DNA of 64,000 bases from Zooshikella sp050749885 (GTDB lineage: Bacteria; Pseudomonadota; Gammaproteobacteria; Pseudomonadales; Zooshikellaceae). The position numbers and the translations under genes were made by a program. Location of the stretch: the NCBI RefSeq assembly GCF_050749885.1, contig NZ_JBOIUB010000001.1, positions 1,054,001 through 1,118,000 of the forward strand. Direction: 5' to 3'. The notes under the pieces were generated by a model. It made no database searches. It worked only from the letters and a program-made list of their open reading frames with translations, and was not told the origin of the DNA. Positions within the stretch are counted from its first letter, which is position 1. Each line of letters starts with the position of its first letter. Positions 29,260 through 37,575 of this stretch are shown here, in pieces.

Positions 29260-29279
29260 TACTGAATATATATACAGTA
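29260..29279 (+). promoter_or_regulatory. LexA (SOS) box upstream of recA
   Basis: TACTGAATATATATACAGTA contains CTG-N10-CAG with an AT-alternating centre and flanking TA pairs, differing from the ideal E. coli SOS box at a single base. It ends 49 bases before the recA start codon, where LexA would block transcription until DNA damage. Confidence 0.92.
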
Positions 29280-29328
29280 CTGGTGTTTCTCGCCTGTTTC
29301 GTCCTTTTGCTTCACGAGGTGTGATTTG

Positions 29329-30399
29329 ATGGATGACAACAAGAAAAAAGCCTTAGCCGCTGCAGTTTCCCAAATTGAACGACAGTTTGGGAAAGGTGCC
29401 ATCATGCGGATGGGGGATCATGAACAAGAAGCTATTCCAGCCATTTCAACAGGCTCATTAGGTTTAGATATTGCTCTGGGTATTGGTGGTTTACCAAAAG
29501 GACGTATCGTTGAAATTTATGGACCAGAGTCTTCAGGTAAAACAACACTCACATTGCAAGTCATTGCTGAAGCGCAAAAACAAGGGGCTACGTGTGCCTT
29601 TGTCGACGCTGAGCATGCGCTTGACCCTGAATATGCACGTAAGCTAGGGGTAAGCGTTGATAACCTTTATGTATCTCAGCCTGATACTGGAGAGCAAGCG
29701 CTTGAAATCACGGACATGTTGGTTCGTTCGGGTGCGGTTGATGTCATTATTGTTGACTCTGTTGCCGCGTTAACGCCTAAGGCTGAAATTGAAGGCGAAA
29801 TGGGCGATACTCATGTCGGCCTTCAAGCCCGCCTTATGTCGCAAGCCCTGAGAAAAATTACGGGTAATATCAAACAGGCGAACTGTCTTGTTATCTTCAT
29901 TAACCAAATCAGAATGAAAATAGGTGTCATGTTTGGTAACCCTGAAACGACAACAGGAGGCAATGCGCTCAAGTTTTATGCTTCTGTGCGTTTGGATATC
30001 CGTCGTACAGGGTCTGTCAAGCAAGGTGAAGAAGTCATTGGCAATGAAACCCGCGTAAAAGTCGTTAAAAATAAGGTTTCACCTCCTTTCCGTCAGGCTG
30101 AGTTTCAGATCCTTTATGGTAAAGGTATTTATCATATGGGTGAGGTTATAGATCTTGGTGTTAAAGATGGCCTTGTTGATAAGGCTGGTGCCTGGTACTC
30201 CTATAATGGAAATAAAATTGGCCAGGGCAAAGCGAATGCAGCACAGTATTTAGAAGACAATCCTGAGATTGCTTGGGAAATTGAGAAAAAAATACGTCAG
30301 AAGCACGGCACGCTTGCTAGTGAGGATGCACCTCAAGAGGCTGCTGAACCTGTGACTAAAGAAAAGAAAGGAAAATCAAAAGCGACAACCGCTGAGTAG
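29329..30399 (+). CDS. recA: Recombinase RecA
   Basis: 356 residues. Forms the strand-exchange filament on single-stranded DNA and triggers LexA self-cleavage. Walker A is GPESSGKT (residues 65-72); VDAEHALDPEYARKLGV, IIVDSVAALTPKAEIEGEMGD and the L2-loop NQIRMKIGVMFGNPETTTGGNALKFY are diagnostic. The C-terminus is a variable acidic and lysine-rich tail. ATG at 29329 is used because GAGGTG (29316-29321) lies 7 bases upstream. The LexA box at 29260-29279 shows SOS control. Confidence 0.98.
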   Translation: MDDNKKKALAAAVSQIERQFGKGAIMRMGDHEQEAIPAISTGSLGLDIALGIGGLPKGRIVEIYGPESSGKTTLTLQVIAEAQKQGATCAFVDAEHALDPEYARKLGVSVDNLYVSQPDTGEQALEITDMLVRSGAVDVIIVDSVAALTPKAEIEGEMGDTHVGLQARLMSQALRKITGNIKQANCLVIFINQIRMKIGVMFGNPETTTGGNALKFYASVRLDIRRTGSVKQGEEVIGNETRVKVVKNKVSPPFRQAEFQILYGKGIYHMGEVIDLGVKDGLVDKAGAWYSYNGNKIGQGKANAAQYLEDNPEIAWEIEKKIRQKHGTLASEDAPQEAAEPVTKEKKGKSKATTAE

Positions 30400-30426
30400 T
30401 ACTTTTATTTGGTATCAGAGATAAAA

Positions 30427-30450
30427 GGTATACCTACATACAGGTATACC
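30427..30450 (+). terminator. Hairpin between recA and recX
   Basis: GGTATACCT and AGGTATACC form a perfect 9-base stem with a 6-base loop, 28 bases after the recA stop. There is no T run right after it. It may act as a leaky stop that keeps recX expression well below recA, as a hairpin between these genes does in E. coli. Confidence 0.5.
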
Positions 30451-30486
30451 GAACGTTTTAAAACAAACAGTTTACACCCGTATTGT

Positions 30487-30930
30487 ATGACCATTTCTCT
30501 CGCCGTTCTGCGACAGTCAGCACTAACACTGTTGGCTCGTCGCGATTTTTCTACTGCCGAACTAACTTCCCGACTTCGACAAAAGACAACAGATGATAGT
30601 CTTATCCAACAAGTAATTGAGCAATTACTTGAAAAAGGCTGGTTAGATGACCATCGAGTTGCTGCATCGTTTGTTAGACAACGAATAGATAGAGGGCATG
30701 GGCCTATGCGTATCCGTCAGGACATGCGTGCTCGTGGGTTTACCGTCGAAATGGTAGAGCAAGCATTGGAAGAGTATGAGCCAGACTGGGAAGAGGTTGC
30801 ACTACTGGCATGGCAAAGAAAGTTTTCATCCGTGCCTAAAGATGATAAAGAAAAAGTAAAACATATTCGCTTTCTACAATATCGAGGCTTTTCATACGAT
30901 ATTATTAGGCGTGTGTTGAATAGAGTGTAA
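30487..30930 (+). CDS. recX: Regulatory protein RecX
   Basis: 147 residues from the ATG at 30487; three-helix repeats of the RecX family that bind the RecA filament groove and limit its activity. Motifs: ALTLLARRDFSTAELTSRL, LIQQVIEQLLEKGWLDDHRVAASFVRQRI and a C-terminal KVKHIRFLQYRGFSYDIIRRVL. A longer reading from a TTG at 30409 is open, but its first codons read through the recA-recX hairpin and do not look like RecX. No clear ribosome site is seen, suggesting weak translation. Confidence 0.9.
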   Translation: MTISLAVLRQSALTLLARRDFSTAELTSRLRQKTTDDSLIQQVIEQLLEKGWLDDHRVAASFVRQRIDRGHGPMRIRQDMRARGFTVEMVEQALEEYEPDWEEVALLAWQRKFSSVPKDDKEKVKHIRFLQYRGFSYDIIRRVLNRV

Positions 30931-30931
30931 C

Positions 30932-30953
30932 AAAATACACCTTCTGTATTTTT
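30932..30953 (+). terminator. Possible terminator after recX
   Basis: AAAATACA / TGTATTTT with a 5-base loop, followed by T residues, starts right after the recX stop. The stem is AT-rich and weak. Confidence 0.4.
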
Positions 30954-31015
30954 ATGCTTTAAAAGCTGGTTTACCTAGGCCCTCTGATCAAAAAGTCTGA
31001 ATAATGTTCGACTAA

Positions 31016-31051
31016 CACGCCGTGAATCCTTCCTTGGAGGCTTGGGTGCCG
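31016..31051. repeat. Dispersed 36-base intergenic repeat, copy A
   Basis: This 36-base stretch, beginning CACGCCGTGAATCC, matches 45127-45162 at 33 of 36 positions. Both copies lie in gene-free DNA. It lies in the 610-base gap between recX and the small exported protein gene, where no other gene is seen; a small inverted repeat (AAGACAA / TTGTCTT, 31391-31412) is the only other structure there. Confidence 0.7.
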
Positions 31052-31540
31052 CATTCTTGCCGACGCACATTACCCAACCTTTGTTTGTCTTTCGTGCCTA
31101 TTAGAATACTACAGCAATTCTTTTTAAATTCTTGGGAATAGCAAGATGTTGGTTTGCCTTAACTTTAAAAATGACTATACGCATTGTTAGTACACATTAT
31201 TACAATTTATGCTGATTAGTTAGTCTATCCTGAAAATTATTATGACTAATAGTTTATTGTCGTCAAAAGTAGAGTGTTGAAGATAGATACTTTCTTGGTA
31301 AATAGAAAAAGAAAATAAGACTGAATAAGTGACTGTTAAGTAATAATATTCGCTATTTTTTATAATGCGGATGAAAGATTGCGACAAAAAAAGACAAAAA
31401 AATAGTTGTCTTAACTGGAGTCTGCTGTATTGTTGTTTTTATGAAGATCGATAGTCATTGTCATACAGTTGTTAGTATGCTGTTATGAAATTTTAGTGCT
31501 CTATCAATAGTAATGAGTGCATAGTAAAAAGGAATTTATA

Positions 31541-32038
31541 ATGCTCTCGAACCTTTTTTATAAATCATTTTTTTTAAGTTTGTTTTTGTTTAGTGAATTA
31601 ACTTATTCTCACACAAACTTTATCTCATTCTATAATATTATACTCACGCCTGGTTCAAGTTATATTCATGGTTCATTTGCGCAGCAGGGAGTAGATATTG
31701 CGCTAAGAATTTATTATGGTAAAGAGCGTTATAGTAAACTAAATATAAAAGAAAAAGAAAAGCTGTTGGGTCGCTATTTGTTAAATAATATAAGTATAAA
31801 AATTGGTGGCGAAAAAATCGTATTAGATGTAAATGATGTGCGATTTGGTCGTCATGAAACAAATGTTAACATTAATATGCTTAATGTGCTAAAGAAAGTA
31901 AATGAGTTGGATGTTAAAATAACTGCTATGTCAGAGATTGGAAATCAGCAAAATGTGGTTGTATTAAAATTTGAAAATAAAAAAGAAAAAATAATTTTAT
32001 CGAGGAAAAATAATTTCAAGTATAAGGTGTTGGGTTGA
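31541..32038 (+). CDS. Small exported protein upstream of the multicopper oxidases
   Basis: 165 residues from ATG 31541 (AAGGA at 31528-31532, 8 bases upstream); a GTG at 31517 is in frame but lacks a ribosome site. A clear signal peptide (FYKSFFLSLFLFSELTYS) is followed by HTNFISFYNI, so the mature protein probably begins with histidine. The rest is short, beta-rich and lysine-rich, with LLGRYLLNNISIKIGGEKIVLDVNDVRFG as its most structured part. I do not recognise the family with confidence. The layout recalls small periplasmic proteins that start with His and carry an 'IKI.G..' strand (DUF6702-like). The gene leads an AT-rich stretch with three oxidase genes, so a role in copper delivery is conceivable. 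Confidence 0.75.
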   Translation: MLSNLFYKSFFLSLFLFSELTYSHTNFISFYNIILTPGSSYIHGSFAQQGVDIALRIYYGKERYSKLNIKEKEKLLGRYLLNNISIKIGGEKIVLDVNDVRFGRHETNVNINMLNVLKKVNELDVKITAMSEIGNQQNVVVLKFENKKEKIILSRKNNFKYKVLG

Positions 32039-32186
32039 GCTAGTGAAATAATGTAGTAAAAGACTGATTTGAACTCGATATAAGCAGTTAATAATTATCA
32101 TGTTGAGCCTTATTTGGCTTCAAAAGGGTGGATTTATTTGACGTGAAGCCCTAAGATTAAAATTTTCAAATTGGAAAGGTAATGTA

Positions 32187-33773
32187 ATGGACCGCAGGAA
32201 CTTTATTAAATATGGAGCCACTTTATCATCGGGATTGGCGTTTAGTTCTGTGGGGCTTTCTGCACTAAATTCTTCAGGATCTTCCGAAGGGCTTAATTAT
32301 CAGCAAAAAAAACACATTTCAGAGTATAATCCATTATATATACCACCGCTATTATATAACCCTTTCGCTAAACGTTATCGTATGCCAACGTTATATGTAC
32401 AAGATACATTTCATGAATTTTATCCTGAAAAAAAATCCCCTGCCACAGGACTTTCAACTTTACAGCATCACTGCTCATATTTTGGCCCAACTATCAAAGT
32501 TAAACAAGGAGATGTTGTAGACTTTTCTATTGTTAATTTACGACAAGAACCTGTTACAAATCATTGGCATGGGTTACATATACCTGGTCGTTTAGATGGT
32601 GGGCCTCATCAAATGATTCAGCCAGGTGAAACTTGGAATATAACCATGCCTATTCGGCAAGAAGCAGCTACTTGCTGGTACCATGATCATACCTGTGGCA
32701 AAACTGCGGAACATGTTTATTTTGGCCATGCAGGGTTGTTTTTGATAGAAGATACTCATAGTACTTTTTTAGGAATTCCGGATATTTATGGAGTTAATGA
32801 AATTCCAGTTATTGTTCATGATAAGCTTTTTAACACAAATTTTGAGCAAATTTATGACTTAAGAGGTGGTCCTATCTTTTTAGGCGATAATATATTAGTG
32901 AATGGTACGATAAGTCCATATTGTAAAGTAAACCCAGGCTGGGTGCGTTTAAGAATATTAAACGGTGCGAATGATAGACACTTTGACTTTTACTTTAAGG
33001 ATGGACGAAGTTTTTATGTTATTGCAGGAGATGGTGGTTTTTTAAACCAACCAGTACAAATTGATCAACTTACGTTGTACTCAGGAGAGCGTGCTGAAAT
33101 TATGATTGATCTATCACAGGATGGTGGTGGTATTATCGATCTAATGGCTAAAACGATCGTTGTTGATCCGGGTGGCGGCGACTTGTTTGTTAAAATTATG
33201 CGACTGGCTATTGAAGATAGTTTTGAGCTTCCTGCTGCTTTACCATCTCGGTTAAGGAAAAAATGGATCAACTGGGAGGAAGAAATTAAATCAGCACCTC
33301 AAGATATATCCAGATCTTTTGATTTAAGTAGTAATAGTACTCTAACGGAAATGTATATAAATAATAAAGCCTATGACATGAAAGTTATAAATGATATTGT
33401 TCCTCGTGGTGTTCTTGAAGTATGGGAGGTTAAGTCTCTGCGAGGAGGACATCCCTTTCATGTGCATGGTTGTTCATTTCTTGTTATGGAGATTGATGAT
33501 GAGCCTCCTCCAGATGAGTTTAAAGGCTGGAAAGATACAGTGGTACTACCATTGCCAGAGCCAGGTACTCCTGTAGGAAAATACTACAAGGCAAAAATTT
33601 TAGTAAAATTTGACCATACAACCTATCGTGCTAACACTAGCAATCAGAATATTAGTGGTTTAAAAGACCAAAAAGAGTTGATCTATCATTTCCCCTATAT
33701 GTATCACTGCCATTTACTTGAGCATGAAGATAAAGGTATGATGGGGCAGTTTATAGTGTACGATGAAGCCTGA
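32187..33773 (+). CDS. Multicopper oxidase, Tat-exported (CueO/SufI-like), paralog 1
   Basis: 528 residues. The N-terminus has a twin-arginine type signal (MDRRNFIKYG, hydrophobic to about residue 26). Three cupredoxin domains carry all four copper motifs: HWHG (H126, H128), WYHDH (H166, H168), HPFHVHG (H422, H425, H427) and HCHLLEHEDKGM (H507, C508, H509, H513, M518), giving one type 1 copper and a trinuclear centre. The motifs read much like CueO, but the methionine-rich insert that defines CueO is missing, so the substrate is open (cuprous ion, phenols or bilirubin-like compounds). AAAGG lies 8 bases before the start. It is followed after 26 bases by paralog 2. Confidence 0.93.
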   Translation: MDRRNFIKYGATLSSGLAFSSVGLSALNSSGSSEGLNYQQKKHISEYNPLYIPPLLYNPFAKRYRMPTLYVQDTFHEFYPEKKSPATGLSTLQHHCSYFGPTIKVKQGDVVDFSIVNLRQEPVTNHWHGLHIPGRLDGGPHQMIQPGETWNITMPIRQEAATCWYHDHTCGKTAEHVYFGHAGLFLIEDTHSTFLGIPDIYGVNEIPVIVHDKLFNTNFEQIYDLRGGPIFLGDNILVNGTISPYCKVNPGWVRLRILNGANDRHFDFYFKDGRSFYVIAGDGGFLNQPVQIDQLTLYSGERAEIMIDLSQDGGGIIDLMAKTIVVDPGGGDLFVKIMRLAIEDSFELPAALPSRLRKKWINWEEEIKSAPQDISRSFDLSSNSTLTEMYINNKAYDMKVINDIVPRGVLEVWEVKSLRGGHPFHVHGCSFLVMEIDDEPPPDEFKGWKDTVVLPLPEPGTPVGKYYKAKILVKFDHTTYRANTSNQNISGLKDQKELIYHFPYMYHCHLLEHEDKGMMGQFIVYDEA

Positions 33774-33799
33774 AAATTTAATTATAATAAGGTAAAGGA

Positions 33800-35305
33800 A
33801 TGGATCGACGTCAGTTTTTAACTGTTGCGTCTGGAGTGGGCGCATTGGGTATTTTGTATTCTGGCTTAAAAACAGATAATATAAAGTACGAAGTAGAGTT
33901 AACTGAAAGTGATAATGTACTGTATATTCCTCCAATGCTGAATGATCCATTTTCTGACTTTTATAGCTTACCAACCCTAACGATAAATAATAAAACGCAT
34001 AGTTTTTTTCATAATATTGTATCTTCTTCTATAGGTTTATCTTCATCACAGCATCAACTGAATTACCTAGGGCCAACTATAAAAGTAAAACGTGGCGATG
34101 TTGTTAAATTATCGATTAAAAACCAAACTAATGAAGTAACTATGAATCACTGGCATGGTTTGCATATTCCAGGAAGTGTTGATGGCAGTCCCCACCAGTT
34201 GATAAATCCAGGAGAAAGTTGGAACACTACATTACATATTCAGCAAGAAGCTGCTACTTGTTGGTATCACCCATTAGGTTATGAGTTGGGCATTCAACAG
34301 ATGTACTTAGGCTATGCGGGGCTTATGATTGTTGAAGATGAAAGTAATAAGTCATTGAATATGCCTGTCACATATGGTTTGGATGATATTCCGCTTATTG
34401 TTCAGGATAAAAATTTTGATAGTGAAGGGAAGGAAATATTTAATCTCAACACACGCTACAGGGGGAACACACTAGTTATCAATGGCACCGTTAAGCCATA
34501 TATTTCTGTTTCACCTGGCTGGGTTCGTTTTCGGATTGTAAATGCCACACAAAGTCGGATTTTGGATTTTTCTTTTACTAATGACTCAATATTTTACCAA
34601 ATTGCAACAGATGGCGGAATGTTGAATGCCCCCATTGCTATAAAAAAAGTAAGAGTAGCACCAGGTCAGCGCTGTGAGCTAATGTTGTTAATTGAGGAAA
34701 AACAGCAAAATATTGCAATTAACATTGTGGATAGTTTTTGGAATGATTTATCAGTTCTTGCACTAAAAGTTTTGGTTGAAGATGTTGCCTGTACTGATAC
34801 GGTATTGCCTAATAGTTTGAGGCAAAATAGTCTCAATGTTAACTTTAATCTTGTAGATACATTGCCAATAGTAAAAAAAATATCAACAGACGAAGTTGAA
34901 ACAGCAAAAAAAAATATATTGGAAAAAACAATCTTCAATATGAATGAAATTGAGAGTGCTGTTGTTCGAGATAAAGATGAAGTTTGGGAGGTAGAAGTAA
35001 AGGGGAATTACACTTTTCATATCTATGGAACTTCATTTCTAGTAGTTAGTATAAATGGCATTCCTCCTGAGAGTTGTGGATGGCTGGATACTATTACAAT
35101 AGGGGGAAGGGGGAATGAATTGCATAAAATGAAGATACTCATTAGTTTTAATACGACCACATATCGACATGGTGTAAACCAGTTTCAAGCTGCCTATAAT
35201 CCGACTAACTTGAAGTACCATGTTCCTTACTTATATCAGCTGGTAAGTATGGATGAACAGGGTGTTAGTAAAATCGGTCAATTTTCTGTTATTGAACAAA
35301 CCTAA
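33800..35305 (+). CDS. Multicopper oxidase-like protein with lost copper ligands, paralog 2
   Basis: 501 residues, open from end to end, with a Tat-type start (MDRRQFLTVA) and the same three-domain layout as its neighbours. HWHG (H117, H119) is kept, but the second motif is WYHPLG (second His lost, L159), the third is YTFHIYG (Y404, H407, Y409, so the type 1 and one type 3 histidine are gone), and the last reads YQLVSMDEQ where the others have HCHLLEHED: Q480, L481, V482, E486 and K491 replace H, C, H, H and M. It cannot bind type 1 copper or assemble a full trinuclear site, so oxidase chemistry is very unlikely. A structural or chaperone-like role beside the active paralogs is possible (compare SufI, which is copper-free). 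AAAGGA lies 5 bases before the start. Confidence 0.9.
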   Translation: MDRRQFLTVASGVGALGILYSGLKTDNIKYEVELTESDNVLYIPPMLNDPFSDFYSLPTLTINNKTHSFFHNIVSSSIGLSSSQHQLNYLGPTIKVKRGDVVKLSIKNQTNEVTMNHWHGLHIPGSVDGSPHQLINPGESWNTTLHIQQEAATCWYHPLGYELGIQQMYLGYAGLMIVEDESNKSLNMPVTYGLDDIPLIVQDKNFDSEGKEIFNLNTRYRGNTLVINGTVKPYISVSPGWVRFRIVNATQSRILDFSFTNDSIFYQIATDGGMLNAPIAIKKVRVAPGQRCELMLLIEEKQQNIAINIVDSFWNDLSVLALKVLVEDVACTDTVLPNSLRQNSLNVNFNLVDTLPIVKKISTDEVETAKKNILEKTIFNMNEIESAVVRDKDEVWEVEVKGNYTFHIYGTSFLVVSINGIPPESCGWLDTITIGGRGNELHKMKILISFNTTTYRHGVNQFQAAYNPTNLKYHVPYLYQLVSMDEQGVSKIGQFSVIEQT

Positions 35306-35443
35306 ACTTTATAATCAGATATTTTGAAACTCTTGTAAAAATGCAGGCTTACCTCTTAAGAAGTACTCGAAGTTTTATATTGAAAACAAAAATAAATAAA
35401 AAAATTATTCATGTTTAGTATATAAAAATTAAAGGGTACATAT

Positions 35444-37006
35444 ATGGAGCGTAGAGATTTTATTAAATATGGAGCTGTGTTTTCTTCGGGAGTTGCACTA
35501 ACTTCAGCAGGGGTTTCTATTGGTGGTCACTCTCGACCATTAGAGGGACTTTCTTATCGGCAAAAAAAAGCTATTTCTGATTATAATCCTCTTTGTGTCC
35601 CCCCCCTGTTGTATACCCCTTATACAAAACGATATCGTATGCCAACTCTGTATATTCAAGATACCAAACATGAGTTTTATCCGGGGAAAAAATCCTATGC
35701 TACTGGCATTTCTACTTTACAACATCATTGCTCATATTTAGGCCCTACAATTAAAGTCAAGCGAGGTGATGTTGTTGATTTCTCTATTGTAAATTTAAGA
35801 TCAGAGTCAGTAACCAATCATTGGCATGGCCTACATATACCCGGTCGTTTAGATGGTGGTCCTCATCAGATGATTCATCCAGGCGAAACTTGGAATATCA
35901 GTATGCCAATTCATCAAGAAGCTGCAACTTGCTGGTACCATGATCATACCTGTGGTAAAACAGCTGAACAGGTATATTTTGGTCATGCAGGAATGTTTAT
36001 TATAGAGGATAAAAATAGCTATTCGTTGGGTTTGCCAGATATTTATGGGGTTAATGATATACCAATTATTTTGCAAGATAAGCTTTTTGACGATACCGGA
36101 CAGCAGATTTATGATCGAAAACCAAACAGAGTATTTGTAGGTGATACATATTGTATAAATGGAGTAGCTAATCCATTTATATCAGTAATGCCAGGGTTTG
36201 TAAGATTCAGGATATTAAATGCATCTAATGCACGGCCATATAATCTATTCTTTAATGATACTACATTTTATGTTATTGCTTCTGATGGAGGGTTTTTAAA
36301 CCAGCCTGAACAAGTTGAAAAAATTTTGGTTCTTCCAGGTGAGAGGGTTGAAATAATAGTTGACTTTTCAAAATTTAGAGGTGGTATGCTAGAGATGAAG
36401 GCAATTACACTACCTTCTGATCCCTTTGATCCTGATTATATTACAGTGAGTATAGCAAAGATTGTAGTAAATTCTTTTCAATTAAAAGAAACGATCTTAG
36501 CTAATAGTTTAAGAAATAGTAAAATTAAGAGAGACTTGATTACTAATACATTGTCTGATGTATCTAGATCATTTGAACTTACAGTAGACGATGAATTATC
36601 AAAAATGAGTATTAATAATAAAGAATTTGATATGAAGTTTATCAATGAACAAGTAAAAATAGACATGTCTGAGATATGGGAAATAAAATCCTTGAAAGGA
36701 GGTCATAACTTTCATGTTCATGGCTGCTCGTTTTTGGTTCTTGAGCTATATGGAAAAGAGCCAGACAATACTCTAAAAGGATGGAAGGACACAATCGCAC
36801 TGCCAAAACGTATTGGTGAAATGGATGAAGGTGAGTATCATACTTGCAAAATACTGGTAGAATTTAACCACAATACTTATCGAAAAGAATATATGAAAGA
36901 TATAGAAAATCGATCGGATATTAATTATCATATTCCTTATATGTATCATTGTCATGTACTTGAGCATGAAGATAAAGGCATGATGGGACAGTTTATAGTA
37001 TACTGA
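35444..37006 (+). CDS. Multicopper oxidase, Tat-exported, paralog 3
   Basis: 520 residues, very close to paralog 1 along its whole length (the same FIKYG signal, YRMPTLYIQDTKHEFYPG and LQHHCSYLGPTIKVKRGDVV). All copper ligands are present: H126, H128; H166, H168; H421, H424, H426 (HNFHVHG, with Asn where Pro is usual); H502, C503, H504, H508, M513. It should be an active periplasmic oxidase. A 138-base AT-rich gap separates it from paralog 2, so it may have its own promoter or be reached by read-through. Paralogs 1 and 3 resemble each other more than either resembles paralog 2. Confidence 0.93.
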   Translation: MERRDFIKYGAVFSSGVALTSAGVSIGGHSRPLEGLSYRQKKAISDYNPLCVPPLLYTPYTKRYRMPTLYIQDTKHEFYPGKKSYATGISTLQHHCSYLGPTIKVKRGDVVDFSIVNLRSESVTNHWHGLHIPGRLDGGPHQMIHPGETWNISMPIHQEAATCWYHDHTCGKTAEQVYFGHAGMFIIEDKNSYSLGLPDIYGVNDIPIILQDKLFDDTGQQIYDRKPNRVFVGDTYCINGVANPFISVMPGFVRFRILNASNARPYNLFFNDTTFYVIASDGGFLNQPEQVEKILVLPGERVEIIVDFSKFRGGMLEMKAITLPSDPFDPDYITVSIAKIVVNSFQLKETILANSLRNSKIKRDLITNTLSDVSRSFELTVDDELSKMSINNKEFDMKFINEQVKIDMSEIWEIKSLKGGHNFHVHGCSFLVLELYGKEPDNTLKGWKDTIALPKRIGEMDEGEYHTCKILVEFNHNTYRKEYMKDIENRSDINYHIPYMYHCHVLEHEDKGMMGQFIVY

Positions 37007-37575
37007 TTATAATTAGTTAAATCAGTTATTTTAATGTTATTGGAGATTTTGTGTGTCTACTCTCAATTGACCCTATGTGTTATTACGAAAGTTGCTGGGC
37101 TGTAAATCATTCTCGCTAATTCTGCTCACGCCATAAATAATGCATGACACATTGTATAAAATTACCCCAGAGTAATTGCGTATCATTTTATTAAAATAAG
37201 TATGACAATCTTTAATTGTACCGTGATCTTGTTCTCTAAGAAATTGCTCGACATTACCATTCAGTAAACCATTGGTTGTGTTTTTTTAAAAATTTTTTCA
37301 GGTTTTGCTATGGGAAAGTGAAAGATATCGTGCATAAAAATACTCATGGAGTATGTTTAAGAATGTATGGATTAATATAAAAAGTAAAAAATATATTTTA
37401 AATTGTTAATGACCGCCTTGCTGATAGTATCATATGTTTCCATAGGTATTAATATGGTACGAATGTATGCCTTTTTGTGTGGTGTTATCTGTAGTTCTAC
37501 TAATAGAATAATAAAGGTTTACAAATAGAATGACATGACTTTAAAAAGTTTTATTCTATTTGGAATATATTGAGT
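37007..37575. other. AT-rich gene-free stretch
   Basis: About 570 bases between the third oxidase and the metalloprotease gene. It is AT-rich, broken by stops in every frame, and I see no RNA gene, strong terminator or repeat in it. It may hold the protease promoter. Confidence 0.5.

Noticed and set aside
30931..31540. Possible tRNA or CRISPR in the gap after recX
   Set aside because: No cloverleaf, no evenly spaced repeats and no cas genes were seen here or elsewhere in the window.
33800..35305. Calling the middle oxidase a pseudogene
   Set aside because: The frame is open over its full length, the Tat signal and ribosome site are kept and non-metal core segments are conserved; it is better described as a likely pseudoenzyme.
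32187..37006. Calling the oxidases CueO
   Set aside because: The copper motifs resemble CueO, but the methionine-rich insert that defines CueO is absent, and there is no CueR-like operator, so only the family name is used.
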